15,372 bases of DNA from Alistipes sp. (GTDB lineage Bacteria > Bacteroidota > Bacteroidia > Bacteroidales > Rikenellaceae), in NCBI GenBank assembly GCA_020026375.1, contig JAHHQN010000034.1, forward strand, positions 1 through 15,372. Reading direction: 5' to 3'. Positions 8,539 through 15,372 of this stretch are shown here, in pieces (position 1 is the stretch's first letter; each line of letters begins with the position of its first letter). A program made the position numbers and the translations under genes. The notes under the pieces are model-generated. The model searched no databases, was not told the DNA's origin, and was given only the letters and a program-made list of their open reading frames with translations.

Positions 8539-8552
8539 TTGCCCGAAGGCAA
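8539..8552 (-). promoter_or_regulatory. UUCG tetraloop hairpin in the susC leader
   Basis: On the minus strand TTGCC-TTCG-GGCAA forms a 5-bp stem closed by a C(UUCG)G loop, an exceptionally stable RNA tetraloop. It lies 62 nt upstream of the susC ATG, inside the probable leader. No U-tract follows, so it is not a terminator. It could stabilise the leader or be part of a post-transcriptional control element. Confidence 0.4.
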
Positions 8553-8711
8553 GGCAGGTGTAATTTTGTTTGTTTTTTCTAATGTAGTTATACGTGTTTT
8601 TAGTTAATAATCATAGACTTCAGCGGCGCGAAGACGTTCTCATCTGTACATTTTTACAGCGTAAATCAAGAAAAGACGAAATCGGACACAAAAAGTATAT
8701 CTATAACTATA

Positions 8712-8719
8712 CAAATATA
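8712..8719 (-). promoter_or_regulatory. Candidate -7 box for the susC operon
   Basis: The minus strand reads TATATTTG, an exact match to the Bacteroidetes -7 consensus TAnnTTTG. It is the only such match I found reading towards susC in the intergenic region. No clear TTTG -33 box is present at 19 nt, which would suit an activator-dependent PUL promoter. If used, the leader would be about 230 nt. Confidence 0.4.
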
Positions 8720-8813
8720 CGAAATCAAATGGGTACATTAAAATTTTTCACCCACAAAAATCTCTCCTTTCCCGACAAAAAAGACTTATTTCGTCAATAC
8801 CGGAACATCAAGA

Positions 8814-8855
8814 CCAATATTAACCCAATATTAAAAAATCTACTACAAAATATTA
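8814..8855. repeat. 11-nt-phased AATATTA direct repeats upstream of susC
   Basis: CCAATATTAA occurs perfectly twice, at 8814-8823 and 8825-8834, 11 nt apart start to start. The core AATATTA recurs at 8849-8855, exactly 22 nt after the second. Three copies on multiples of 11 nt would lie on one face of the helix. They are about 100 nt upstream of the candidate susC -7 box, a plausible activator site. In AT-rich DNA part of this could be chance. Confidence 0.4.
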
Positions 8856-9181
8856 CATAGAAATTTCAACTTTATTTCACAGAATTTCACCTCTACATCA
8901 GTAAAACAGGCCGAATCGTCAGATTTTTATATTTTAAAATTTTTAATTAATTATATTCCATTTCACCCTTATTTCCGCCCCATTTTCCAAAGACCACCCG
9001 ACCGCCGTCACACCTATATATATATTATAACTCACAGGGCCACTTTCGAATTTTCGAGACAACACCGTGTATTTTTAACCGAATTTCATATCTACACAAC
9101 CGTTCGAAAATTAATAAATTTTATTAACTTATAATCCATCAAAATTGTGCGAAATGATGCTACAATATGACAATAAATCAT

Positions 9182-9189
9182 TATATTTG
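9182..9189 (+). promoter_or_regulatory. -7 box of the korAB promoter
   Basis: TATATTTG matches TAnnTTTG exactly and lies 32 nt before the korA ATG, which would give a leader of about 25 nt. No good TTTG -33 box is seen 17-20 nt upstream. The short A-rich stretch before the ATG is typical of Bacteroidetes starts. Confidence 0.6.
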
Positions 9190-9221
9190 TATTACAACAT
9201 TAACCAAACCTCTAAAACAAC

Positions 9222-11066
9222 ATGGAACAATCTTCTGTGCGTGATTTGCAAGACGTCGTGATTCGCTTCTCGGGCGACTCGGGCGACGGTATGCAGCTGA
9301 CAGGCACACTTTTTTCCGACACCTCGGCACTCATGGGTAACGGTATCTCCACCTTCCCCGACTATCCTGCCGAGATACGCGCACCGCAAGGCACTATCGC
9401 CGGTGTATCAGGTTTCCAAGTACATTTCGGTTCTCACAAGGAGCTGAATCCGGGTGACTACTGCGACGTACTCGTGGCAATGAACCCCGCGGCACTCAAA
9501 GCCAACCGCAAATGGTTGAAAGAGGGAGCTACGGTCATTCTCGACGGCGACTCGCTCACCGAAGAACACATCAAGAAGGCCGGTTTCAAGACCGACGATC
9601 CGCTCAAGGAACTCAAACTCGACGAATACAACCTCGTTGTACCCGATATCACCTCACTCACCCGCGAAGCCCTCAAGGACCTGGGACTCGACAACAAGAC
9701 GGTGGTCAAGTGTAAGAACATGTTTGCACTGGGCATCTGCTTCTGGCTGTTCGAGCGTCTGGAGGACTTTGCCGCCAACTACCTCGAGAAGAAATTCTCG
9801 AAGAAGAACCCCGTGATTGCCGAGGCCAACAAGCTCGCCATCAAGGCCGGCTACGACTACGCCGCCAACACCCATCAGTTCGCCAGCCAGTACCGTGTGG
9901 AGGCCGCCCCCCTCGAGAAGGGCACCTACCGCACCATCAACGGCAATGTGGCTACCGCATGGGGTCTGTGCGCCGCCGCCGAGAAGGCCGGACTTCCGCT
10001 CTTCTGCGGCTCCTACCCCATCACCCCCGCCACGGTCATTCTCGAAGAGCTGGCCAAGCGTAAGGATTTGGGTGTGAAGACCGTGCAGGCCGAGGACGAG
10101 ATTGCGGGCGTCTGCACCGCCATCGGCGCGGCCTATGCCGGCAACTTCGCCGTCACCACCACATCGGGTCCCGGTCTGTCGCTCAAGAGCGAGGCACTGG
10201 GTCTGGCCGTGATGACCGAGCTGCCGCTGGTGCTGGTCGACGTTCAGCGCGGCGGCCCCTCGACGGGACTCCCCACCAAGACCGAGCAGAGCGACCTCCA
10301 GCAGGCACTCTACGGCCGCAACGGCGAATGTCCGATGATTGTGGTGGCCGCATCGTCGCCCAGCGACTGCTTCCACTACGCCTTCGAGGCCGGACGACTG
10401 GCCATGGAACACATGACCCCCACCATACTCCTCTCCGACGGATTCATCGCCAACGGTTCCGAGCCGTGGCGTATCCCCAAGATGGCCGACTATCCGCAGA
10501 TTTGTCCGCCCATCGTGGAGCCTACCTCCGAGGGTGTGTTCATGCCCTATGTGAGAAACGAGAAACTCGCACGCGGCTGGGCGTTCCCCGGCAAGAAGGG
10601 TCTCGAACACCGCATCGGCGGTCTGGAGAAGGACTCCGTGAAGGGTTCCATCTCTCACGACCCCAAGAACCACCAGCTGATGGTCAACACCCGTGCCGCC
10701 AAGGTGCGCAAGGTGGCCGACTACATTCCCCGTCAGGAGGTCTACGGTGACCCCGAGGGCGATTTGCTGGTCGTAGGTTGGGGCGGCACACGCGGCCACC
10801 TGCAGAATGCCGTCGACCAGCTGCGCAAGGAGGGCAAGAAGGTGTCGTTGTGCCATTTCAACTACATCAACCCCCTGCCCCACGGTGTGAAGGAGATCTT
10901 CTCGAAGTTCCGCAGGATTGTGGTCTGCGAGCTGAACATGGGTCAGTTTGCCAACTATCTCCGCTCGGAATTCCAGGAGTTCCACTACGAGCAGTTCAAC
11001 AAGTGCGAGGGACAGCCCTTCACCATCGTTGAGCTGAAACAGAAATTTGAACTTTTATTGAAGTAA
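9222..11066 (+). CDS. korA: 2-oxoglutarate:ferredoxin oxidoreductase, fused gamma-alpha subunit
   Basis: With KorB this cytoplasmic subunit interconverts 2-oxoglutarate + CoA and succinyl-CoA + CO2 using ferredoxin, linking the partial TCA cycle of anaerobic Bacteroidales to reducing power. The 614 residues contain an N-terminal gamma domain (about 12-195, with GDSGDGMQ at 18-25 and YPAEIRAPQGT at 48-58). An alpha pyrimidine-binding domain follows (about 235-430, with YPITPA at 265-270 and TSGPGLS at 314-320), then a C-terminal transketolase-like domain (about 500-590). The gamma-alpha fusion is the usual KorA form. It is followed after 5 nt by korB. No korD-type ferredoxin gene is adjacent. 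2-oxoglutarate is preferred over other oxoacids by overall similarity and by the form of KorB; substrate is not proven by sequence alone. Confidence 0.93.
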   Translation: MEQSSVRDLQDVVIRFSGDSGDGMQLTGTLFSDTSALMGNGISTFPDYPAEIRAPQGTIAGVSGFQVHFGSHKELNPGDYCDVLVAMNPAALKANRKWLKEGATVILDGDSLTEEHIKKAGFKTDDPLKELKLDEYNLVVPDITSLTREALKDLGLDNKTVVKCKNMFALGICFWLFERLEDFAANYLEKKFSKKNPVIAEANKLAIKAGYDYAANTHQFASQYRVEAAPLEKGTYRTINGNVATAWGLCAAAEKAGLPLFCGSYPITPATVILEELAKRKDLGVKTVQAEDEIAGVCTAIGAAYAGNFAVTTTSGPGLSLKSEALGLAVMTELPLVLVDVQRGGPSTGLPTKTEQSDLQQALYGRNGECPMIVVAASSPSDCFHYAFEAGRLAMEHMTPTILLSDGFIANGSEPWRIPKMADYPQICPPIVEPTSEGVFMPYVRNEKLARGWAFPGKKGLEHRIGGLEKDSVKGSISHDPKNHQLMVNTRAAKVRKVADYIPRQEVYGDPEGDLLVVGWGGTRGHLQNAVDQLRKEGKKVSLCHFNYINPLPHGVKEIFSKFRRIVVCELNMGQFANYLRSEFQEFHYEQFNKCEGQPFTIVELKQKFELLLK

Positions 11067-11071
11067 GCGAC

Positions 11072-12103
11072 ATGGCAGAATACAAATATACACCCCAGGA
11101 TTTCAAGAGCGACCAGGAGGTACGCTGGTGCCCCGGTTGCGGCGACCACGCCATTCTCAATGCCGTGCAGCGCGCGCTCCCCGAAATCGCCGACCTCACC
11201 GACACCCCCCACAACCTCTTTACCTTCATTTCGGGTATCGGTTGTTCGTCGCGTTTCATCTACTACATGAAGACCTTTGGCTTCCACACCATTCACGGAC
11301 GCGCCAATGCCGTGGCCACAGGTGTGAAGGTGGCCAACCCCAAATTGGCGGTGTGGGTCACCACCGGTGACGGTGACTCGCTGGCCATCGGCGGCAACCA
11401 CTTCATTCATGCCATACGCCGCAATGTCGACCTCAACGTCATATTGTTCAACAACGAGATTTACGGTCTGACCAAGGGTCAGTACTCGCCCACCTCGAAG
11501 CTGGGCAAGATTACCAAGACCTCGCCCTACGGTACTGTGGAAAAGCCGTTCAACCCCGGCGAACTGGTCATCGGTGCCAAAGGCACGTTCTTCGCGCGCA
11601 CCATCGACATGGAGGTGCAGCTCTCGAAGGAGTGCATGGTAGCCGCCGCCCGCCACAAGGGCATGGCCGTCATCGAGGCTTTGCAGAACTGCGTGATTTT
11701 CAACAACAAGACCCACGCCGACTTTGCCGGTGACAAACTCACCCGACAGCGCAACACCATCACCCTGCGCCACGGCCAGAAGATGACCTTCGGCGAGCAT
11801 AACGAGAAGGGTCTGGTCTTCGAGAACATGAAGCTCAAGGTCGTCACCATCGGCGAGGAGGGCTACACCCTCGACGATGTGCTGACCCACGACGCCCACA
11901 CAGAGGACACCACCCTCCACCGCATGCTGGCCGCCATGAAATACCCCGAATATCCCGTAGCCATCGGCGTAATCCGCTCGGTGGAGGACGACAACGTCTA
12001 CGACCTGGCCGTCGAGCGACAAGTCGAGGAGGTGAAGGCACAGAGCAATATCCACTGTGTCGACGACCTGCTGATGTCGGGTTCGACATGGGAAGTAAAA
12101 TAA
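11072..12103 (+). CDS. korB: 2-oxoglutarate:ferredoxin oxidoreductase, beta subunit
   Basis: This is the thiamine diphosphate and [4Fe-4S]-binding subunit of the KorAB enzyme, 343 residues. WCPGCGDH (19-26) gives Cys20 and Cys23; Cys58 (GIGCSSR) and Cys207 (LQNC) are the other likely cluster ligands, matching the spacing in 2-oxoacid:ferredoxin oxidoreductases. The TPP/Mg motif is GDGDSLAIGGNH (99-110) with NNEIYGLTKGQYSPTS at 127-142, a stretch typical of the 2-oxoglutarate/2-oxoacid group. The ATG follows the korA stop by 5 nt, so translation is probably coupled. The operon ends at the 12293-12333 terminator. Full length, no defects seen. Confidence 0.94.
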   Translation: MAEYKYTPQDFKSDQEVRWCPGCGDHAILNAVQRALPEIADLTDTPHNLFTFISGIGCSSRFIYYMKTFGFHTIHGRANAVATGVKVANPKLAVWVTTGDGDSLAIGGNHFIHAIRRNVDLNVILFNNEIYGLTKGQYSPTSKLGKITKTSPYGTVEKPFNPGELVIGAKGTFFARTIDMEVQLSKECMVAAARHKGMAVIEALQNCVIFNNKTHADFAGDKLTRQRNTITLRHGQKMTFGEHNEKGLVFENMKLKVVTIGEEGYTLDDVLTHDAHTEDTTLHRMLAAMKYPEYPVAIGVIRSVEDDNVYDLAVERQVEEVKAQSNIHCVDDLLMSGSTWEVK

Positions 12104-12292
12104 CCTCGAGGGGGGGGGCAGGAGACGGCAAAGGACGGACAAGGACCGCAGCCAACTCCACGGACGAAGCAGGCAAGACGCACGGGCAAACAGGCAGGCA
12201 AAGGGGCTGACGGACACTTTATCCGTCGGACAAATCCCTACCGCCTCTGTTGTCAAGTCAGAACGACCTCCTCGAAAAAACACCATTGAAAG

Positions 12293-12333
12293 GCAGGAGT
12301 GTGACCGTAAAAAGTCACACTCCTGCTTTTTTT
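12293..12333 (+). terminator. Terminator of the korAB operon
   Basis: A perfect 13-bp stem (GCAGGAGTGTGAC at 12293-12305, GTCACACTCCTGC at 12314-12326) with an 8-nt loop is followed by seven T residues at 12327-12333. It is 190 nt past the korB stop. The gap between holds a run of nine G at 12110-12118 and purine-rich, repeat-like sequence but no gene. Confidence 0.93.
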
Positions 12334-12334
12334 G

Positions 12335-12342
12335 TATCTTTG
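12335..12342 (+). promoter_or_regulatory. -7 box for the EEP/beta-lactamase operon
   Basis: TATCTTTG matches TAnnTTTG and starts two bases after the kor terminator T-tract. Transcription would begin near 12349, giving a leader of about 50 nt. The -33 region would have to fall inside the terminator hairpin, and no TTTG is visible there at the right distance. Confidence 0.6.
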
Positions 12343-12397
12343 TCATTGGCCGCAGTCCCATGACTGCTGCCATAACCCTTAAACCCCTAAAAACATC

Positions 12398-13327
12398 ATG
12401 AAAAAATTATTTTTGTGCGCAGCACTTCTCTTCTGCGCAGGCCTCTCACAGGCTCAGACCCAACAGCAGACCGACCTCGAACGTCATTGGAAAAAGAGTA
12501 TGGAAAAGGTCAGGGTCATGTCCTACAACATTCTCAACGGCTTCAACTGGGGCAAGGATACCGAACGTGAGGAGCGACTCGTGGAGTGGGTGCGCCGCCA
12601 CGACCCCGAAATCCTCGGTCTTCAGGAACTGTGCGGCTTCACACAGGAGAAACTCGAACAGCTGGCACAACGCTGGGGTCACCCCTACGCCATCATCATC
12701 AAGAAAGAGGGCTACCCCGTAGGCATCACCTCCAAACGCCCCATCACCCTCAAGCACAAGATGCTGGAAAACGCAGGACACGGCATGCTCCATGTCACCA
12801 CCTATGGTTTCGATGTGCTGGTCACCCACCTCAACCCCACAAACACCCGTCGCCGACACAGCGAGTCGCAACACATTGCCGACTATATCCGCACCCACCA
12901 ACTCGACAAGTGTATCCTCATGGGTGACATGAACTCCCACTCCCCCTTCGATGCCGACTATCTCGAAGCCCATTCCGTCAACCTCAAGGCCAACTACGGA
13001 GGTGCGGGAAGCCCCAACCTGCTCAACGGGCAGCTCGATTTCTCGGTTATATCCAACTATCTGGCCATACCCCTGATTGATGCCTGCCGCCTCTACGTAG
13101 CCCCCGACAGCCGCACCTCATACCCCACCCCCATTCTCATGGGACAGTCCAAACACAAGGAGGTGCGCGCACGCCATGCCGAACGACTCGACTACATCTT
13201 CGTCTCACCGTCGCTGCGCCGACAGGTGGTCGACGGCTTCATCTTCAACGGTGAGGAGACCGACTACCTCTCCGACCACTACCCCGTCGCCATCGACCTG
13301 CTCATCGACAACGAACCCGAAAAGTAA
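12398..13327 (+). CDS. Exported endonuclease/exonuclease/phosphatase (EEP) superfamily protein
   Basis: This 309-residue metal-dependent hydrolase has the EEP (DNase I-like) fold and acts on phosphodiester or phosphate-ester substrates. A signal peptide (cleavage near SQA, residue 19) sends it to the periplasm or beyond. The family motifs are complete: MSYNILNG (41-48, metal-side Asn44), GLQELC with Glu77, THLNPT with His144 and Asn146, MGDMNSHS with Asp177 and Asn179, LDYIFVS with Asp265, and SDHYPV with the catalytic His294. The fold is certain but not the substrate: nuclease, sphingomyelinase-like and inositol-phosphatase members look alike at this level. It opens a two-gene operon, the beta-lactamase starting 15 nt after its stop. 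The A-rich region before the ATG supports the chosen start. Confidence 0.88.
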   Translation: MKKLFLCAALLFCAGLSQAQTQQQTDLERHWKKSMEKVRVMSYNILNGFNWGKDTEREERLVEWVRRHDPEILGLQELCGFTQEKLEQLAQRWGHPYAIIIKKEGYPVGITSKRPITLKHKMLENAGHGMLHVTTYGFDVLVTHLNPTNTRRRHSESQHIADYIRTHQLDKCILMGDMNSHSPFDADYLEAHSVNLKANYGGAGSPNLLNGQLDFSVISNYLAIPLIDACRLYVAPDSRTSYPTPILMGQSKHKEVRARHAERLDYIFVSPSLRRQVVDGFIFNGEETDYLSDHYPVAIDLLIDNEPEK

Positions 13328-13342
13328 TCTCCCGAGACGACC

Positions 13343-14269
13343 GTGATTCTACGCCTTATTATTGTCTTCAGCGCGCTGCTCACCGCCGCCTGCCGTCCCT
13401 CCTCCGACCGCCTCATGGAGCAGGAAATCAACACCCTGCTCCGCGGCCGAGCGATGAAGGTCGGCGTGGCGGTACTCCTCGACGGCCGTCCCGTAGCCGT
13501 GGTCAACAACGGCCGCTATCCGATGATGAGCGTCTTCAAGTTCCATCAGGCGGTGGCCGTCGCCCACAGCATGGCACAGCGGCAGCTTCCCTTGACACAC
13601 ACGCTCCACATCGGCAGAAAGGAACTGCAAGCCCCGACTTACAGTCCCCTGCGCGACAGTCTTCCCGACCGCGACTTCGACATCACGGTGGGCAGCCTGC
13701 TCCGATACAGCGTGCAGTACTCCGACAACCACGCCTGCGACCTGCTCTTCCGTCACCTCCTCTCCACGGAGGAGTGCCGCACCACTCTCTGCGACATGGG
13801 TCTCCGCCACTTCGACATCACGGCCACCGAAGAGGAGATGCGGCAATCCCCCCAAACGTGCCACGCAAATTGGTCGACACCCCTTTCGGCCGCCACTCTG
13901 CTCGACATCTTCCTCCGCCGGCAGGCGGACGGCGACCCGCGCTTCACCTTCATCGCCGACTGCATGACCTCCGCCACCACGGGCAACGCACGGCTCAAAC
14001 GTCCGTTTCTGAACACCGCCATACGTATCGGCGACAAAACCGGAACAGGCGGACGCAATGAGCGCGGCGAGTTGCTGGCCGTCAACGACATCGGCTTTGT
14101 CACCCTGCCCGACGGCCGCCACTACACCATCGCCGTCTTCATCAGCAATTCGCGCGAGACCCCCGAAGCCACCGAGGAGGTGATCGCCGCCCTGTCGGAG
14201 AAGGTCTACACCCTGCTCGCAGGACACACTCCTCAAAAGGCAACCGACACGGAGTCCTCGTCCCGATGA
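13343..14269 (+). CDS. Class A beta-lactamase (subclass A2-like, CepA/CfxA-related), probable lipoprotein
   Basis: This 308-residue serine beta-lactamase would hydrolyse beta-lactam antibiotics in the periplasm. The motifs are Ser63-Val-Phe-Lys66 (SxxK), Ser127-Asp-Asn129 (SDN), Glu163 in ATEEEM (general base, Ambler 166) and Lys232-Thr-Gly234 (KTG). The ATEEEM form and the NWSTP block resemble Bacteroidetes subclass A2 enzymes. The start is GTG, chosen because it alone keeps the signal peptide; the first in-frame ATG falls after it. The signal peptide ends TAAC (Cys17), suggesting a lipoprotein, though Thr at -3 is atypical. Two residues after Met166, where relatives have His or Asn, Arg is present, an uncommon change that could alter activity. 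It follows the EEP gene by 15 nt. No mobile element adjoins it, so it is likely an intrinsic chromosomal gene. Confidence 0.88.
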   Translation: MILRLIIVFSALLTAACRPSSDRLMEQEINTLLRGRAMKVGVAVLLDGRPVAVVNNGRYPMMSVFKFHQAVAVAHSMAQRQLPLTHTLHIGRKELQAPTYSPLRDSLPDRDFDITVGSLLRYSVQYSDNHACDLLFRHLLSTEECRTTLCDMGLRHFDITATEEEMRQSPQTCHANWSTPLSAATLLDIFLRRQADGDPRFTFIADCMTSATTGNARLKRPFLNTAIRIGDKTGTGGRNERGELLAVNDIGFVTLPDGRHYTIAVFISNSRETPEATEEVIAALSEKVYTLLAGHTPQKATDTESSSR

Positions 14270-14299
14270 TTCGCCCGACGACCCAATCCCACCTCACTA

Positions 14300-14341
14300 A
14301 AAGGCAGCCCGACCGTGTAACGACACGTCGGGCTGCCTTTT
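14300..14341. terminator. Bidirectional terminator between convergent bla and thioredoxin genes
   Basis: AAGGCAGCCCGAC (14301-14313) pairs with GTCGGGCTGCCTT (14326-14338), and the stem can extend by CGTGT/ACACG-type pairing with a bulge. Four T residues follow on either strand, so it can stop both the beta-lactamase operon and the thioredoxin transcript. The remaining intergenic DNA up to 14458 shows nothing else clear. Confidence 0.85.
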
Positions 14342-14458
14342 GTGCTTTCTCCCATCGGAAAACAAAGAGCGGAACCGACACGCGATTCCGCCCCGCCGTA
14401 CCGAAGTACGGTACACTAACTAAACTAACCTATTCTGTTTTCAATCCGATTCGCCGGA

Positions 14459-14923
14459 CTACTTTCCCAACAGTTCCTTGTTGATGTAGTTGCGCATCAC
14501 CTCGATGCCCATGGCACCGGTCGAAATGCGCGGCTGTCCCTCCTTGGGAATGAACACGAAGGTGGGGATACTGCGCACACCGAATGCGGCGGCCACCTCC
14601 TGCGCCTTGTCTACATCGACTTTATAGATGTCGACCTGACCTGCAAACTCTCCGGCCAGCTCGTCCATCACGGGCGACATCATCTTGCAGGGACCGCACC
14701 AGGTGGCGAAGAAATCGACCACCACGGGACGCTCGCCCTCGAATTTGAATTCCGAGCCACCCTTTGTATAATCATAAACCTTCTCGCGGAACTCCTCCGC
14801 ATTCAAAATCGTTGCTTTCATACGTTTCACATTTTTTGCCTCCGTGGTCTTCTGTGCAAAAGCCGTTACCGAGAACAGAGCCGCCATAACCACCAGAAGT
14901 GCCGATTTAACAAATAATTTCAT
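14459..14923 (-). CDS. Exported thioredoxin-fold protein (WCGPC)
   Basis: This 154-residue protein is a thioredoxin sent across the inner membrane. A signal peptide (cleavage after TAFA, residue 23) precedes a thioredoxin domain with Trp75-Cys-Gly-Pro-Cys79 and the cis-proline at Pro120 (RSIPTF). The CGPC motif is that of reducing thioredoxins, and the lack of extra insertions separates it from TlpA/ResA types. It may reduce or repair disulfides in the periplasm, as exported Bacteroides thioredoxins are thought to do. The frame stays open to 15094, but that extension is AT-rich and puts no signal peptide at the N-terminus, so the start at 14923 (MKLFVKS) is preferred. It is monocistronic, convergent with the beta-lactamase operon. 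Confidence 0.9.
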   Translation of the reverse strand: MKLFVKSALLVVMAALFSVTAFAQKTTEAKNVKRMKATILNAEEFREKVYDYTKGGSEFKFEGERPVVVDFFATWCGPCKMMSPVMDELAGEFAGQVDIYKVDVDKAQEVAAAFGVRSIPTFVFIPKEGQPRISTGAMGIEVMRNYINKELLGK

Positions 14924-15318
14924 GTTGTTTAATTTTATGGTGCAAAATTCGACAAAAAACCGACGGGAGGAAATAGCCGAATATCCGCAAACATTTGCAA
15001 TTCTTCCCTTTCGGCACTTGTGCTGCACGATAAACGCAAAGAGATGAAAGAAAATTGCGTGCCACACGATATTTTTTTTCGAATAAAAACGCACTCCGCT
15101 CCGACATTTATATTTAAAAGAGAAATCTCCATCGCGCTTTCGACCGACATTGCAGGTTGCGGCGGCTTGTCACACTAATCCGCCCACCCACCTAGTTTAC
15201 AGTCCATTACACAACCCGACACTCATCTGACGGTTCTCGCTCCGCAAAAAAATCAAAAAAAAATTACCGTAAAAATTTGCATTTCTAAAATTCTTGCGTA
15301 CCTTTGCAACGCAATTCT
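14924..15318. other. Gene-free stretch between the thioredoxin gene and tRNA-Ala
   Basis: No coding sequence is supported here. The minus-strand sequence just upstream of the thioredoxin ATG has GAATTTTG at 14950-14943, one base from the -7 consensus and a weak promoter candidate with a leader of only about 13-20 nt. The right end holds the tRNA promoter. The middle is C- and A-rich without repeats or hairpins that I can see. Confidence 0.7.
15276..15306 (+). promoter_or_regulatory. Promoter of tRNA-Ala
   Basis: TTTG at 15276-15279, a 19-nt spacer and TACCTTTG at 15299-15306 match both boxes of the Bacteroidetes primary sigma factor (RpoD/SigABfr) promoter. Transcription would start near 15313, about 6 nt before the mature tRNA 5' end. 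This is the best promoter in the window and supports the phylum assignment. Confidence 0.85.

Positions 15319-15372
<54 letters not shown>

Larger units (their letters stand above)
8477..9221. other. 745-nt AT-rich intergenic region between divergent susC and korA
   Basis: I see no gene here. It holds a small hairpin and a putative -7 box on the susC side, phased AATATTA repeats at 8814-8855, a short TA-dinucleotide run near 9015-9026, a 9-bp inverted repeat pair (9049-9057 and 9104-9112), and the korA -7 box. An 88-codon plus-strand frame at 8594-8860 is judged spurious. The length and AT content suggest control of both operons is concentrated here. The stretch 8860-9040 shows nothing beyond A/T tracts. 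Confidence 0.8.

Noticed and set aside
8594..8860. 88-codon plus-strand open frame in the susC-korA intergenic region
   Set aside because: It is in AT-rich non-coding DNA, shows lysine- and asparagine-rich composition unlike the other genes, has no recognisable domain and overlaps the putative susC leader and promoter.
9013..9027. TA-dinucleotide run as a possible microsatellite or origin-like element
   Set aside because: It is only about six repeats within a generally AT-rich region, with no DnaA boxes or other origin features that I can see.
9654..10985. 443-codon minus-strand open frame opposite korA
   Set aside because: Antisense shadow of a well-conserved gene, with low-complexity Gly/Leu/Val/Ala-rich translation.
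12104..12292. Purine-rich repeat-like sequence after korB as a possible CRISPR or small gene
   Set aside because: GGCA/GGAC words recur irregularly, with no constant repeat length or spacing and no convincing reading frame.
14924..15094. 57-codon N-terminal extension of the thioredoxin gene
   Set aside because: The extension is AT-rich, buries the clear signal peptide MKLFVKSALLVVMAALF inside the protein and resembles non-coding DNA, so the start at 14923 is preferred.

Overview
The window looks like chromosomal DNA from a GC-rich member of the Bacteroidales, most likely Alistipes or another Rikenellaceae. Three things point there: a SusC/SusD polysaccharide utilisation locus (PUL), Bacteroidetes-type promoters (a TAnnTTTG -7 box, in one case with TTTG 19 nt upstream), and A-rich translation starts without Shine-Dalgarno sequences. 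Genes are GC-rich and intergenic DNA is AT-rich. The phylum is secure; the genus is an inference from base composition.

Layout. Positions 1-273 are the end of an IS66-family insertion sequence, with a partial tnpA reading out of the left edge and a terminus that reads GTAAGCG inwards. A rho-independent terminator at 298-340 probably belonged to a gene that now lies beyond the insertion. From 8476 down to 499 on the minus strand runs a five-gene PUL: SusC transporter, SusD lipoprotein, GH18 glycosidase lipoprotein, a DUF1735+LamG lipoprotein and a DUF1735+F5/8-type-C-like lipoprotein, closed by a strong terminator at 444-472. A 745-nt AT-rich region (8477-9221) separates it from the divergent korA-korB operon for 2-oxoglutarate:ferredoxin oxidoreductase. 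After the kor terminator, whose T-tract abuts the next promoter, comes a two-gene operon for a secreted endonuclease/exonuclease/phosphatase-fold enzyme and a class A beta-lactamase. A bidirectional terminator separates this from a convergent gene for an exported thioredoxin. The right edge holds the first 54 nt of tRNA-Ala(GGC) behind a textbook Bacteroidetes promoter.

How the genes work together. In the PUL, the GH18 enzyme (intact DGFDIDYE motif) would cut a glycan with a beta-1,4-linked GlcNAc core at the cell surface. The two DUF1735 lipoproteins and SusD would capture the product, and SusC would import it. The content resembles the GH18-containing N-glycan loci of Bacteroides, such as that of BT_3987, so host N-glycans are the favoured substrate; this is inference. 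No regulator and no exo-glycosidase is in view, so later degradation must be encoded elsewhere. KorAB is central anaerobic carbon metabolism and unrelated to the PUL. 

No clearly undescribed system is visible. The most noteworthy non-coding signals are AATATTA heptamers spaced at 11-nt multiples upstream of susC and the long putative susC leader carrying a UUCG hairpin.
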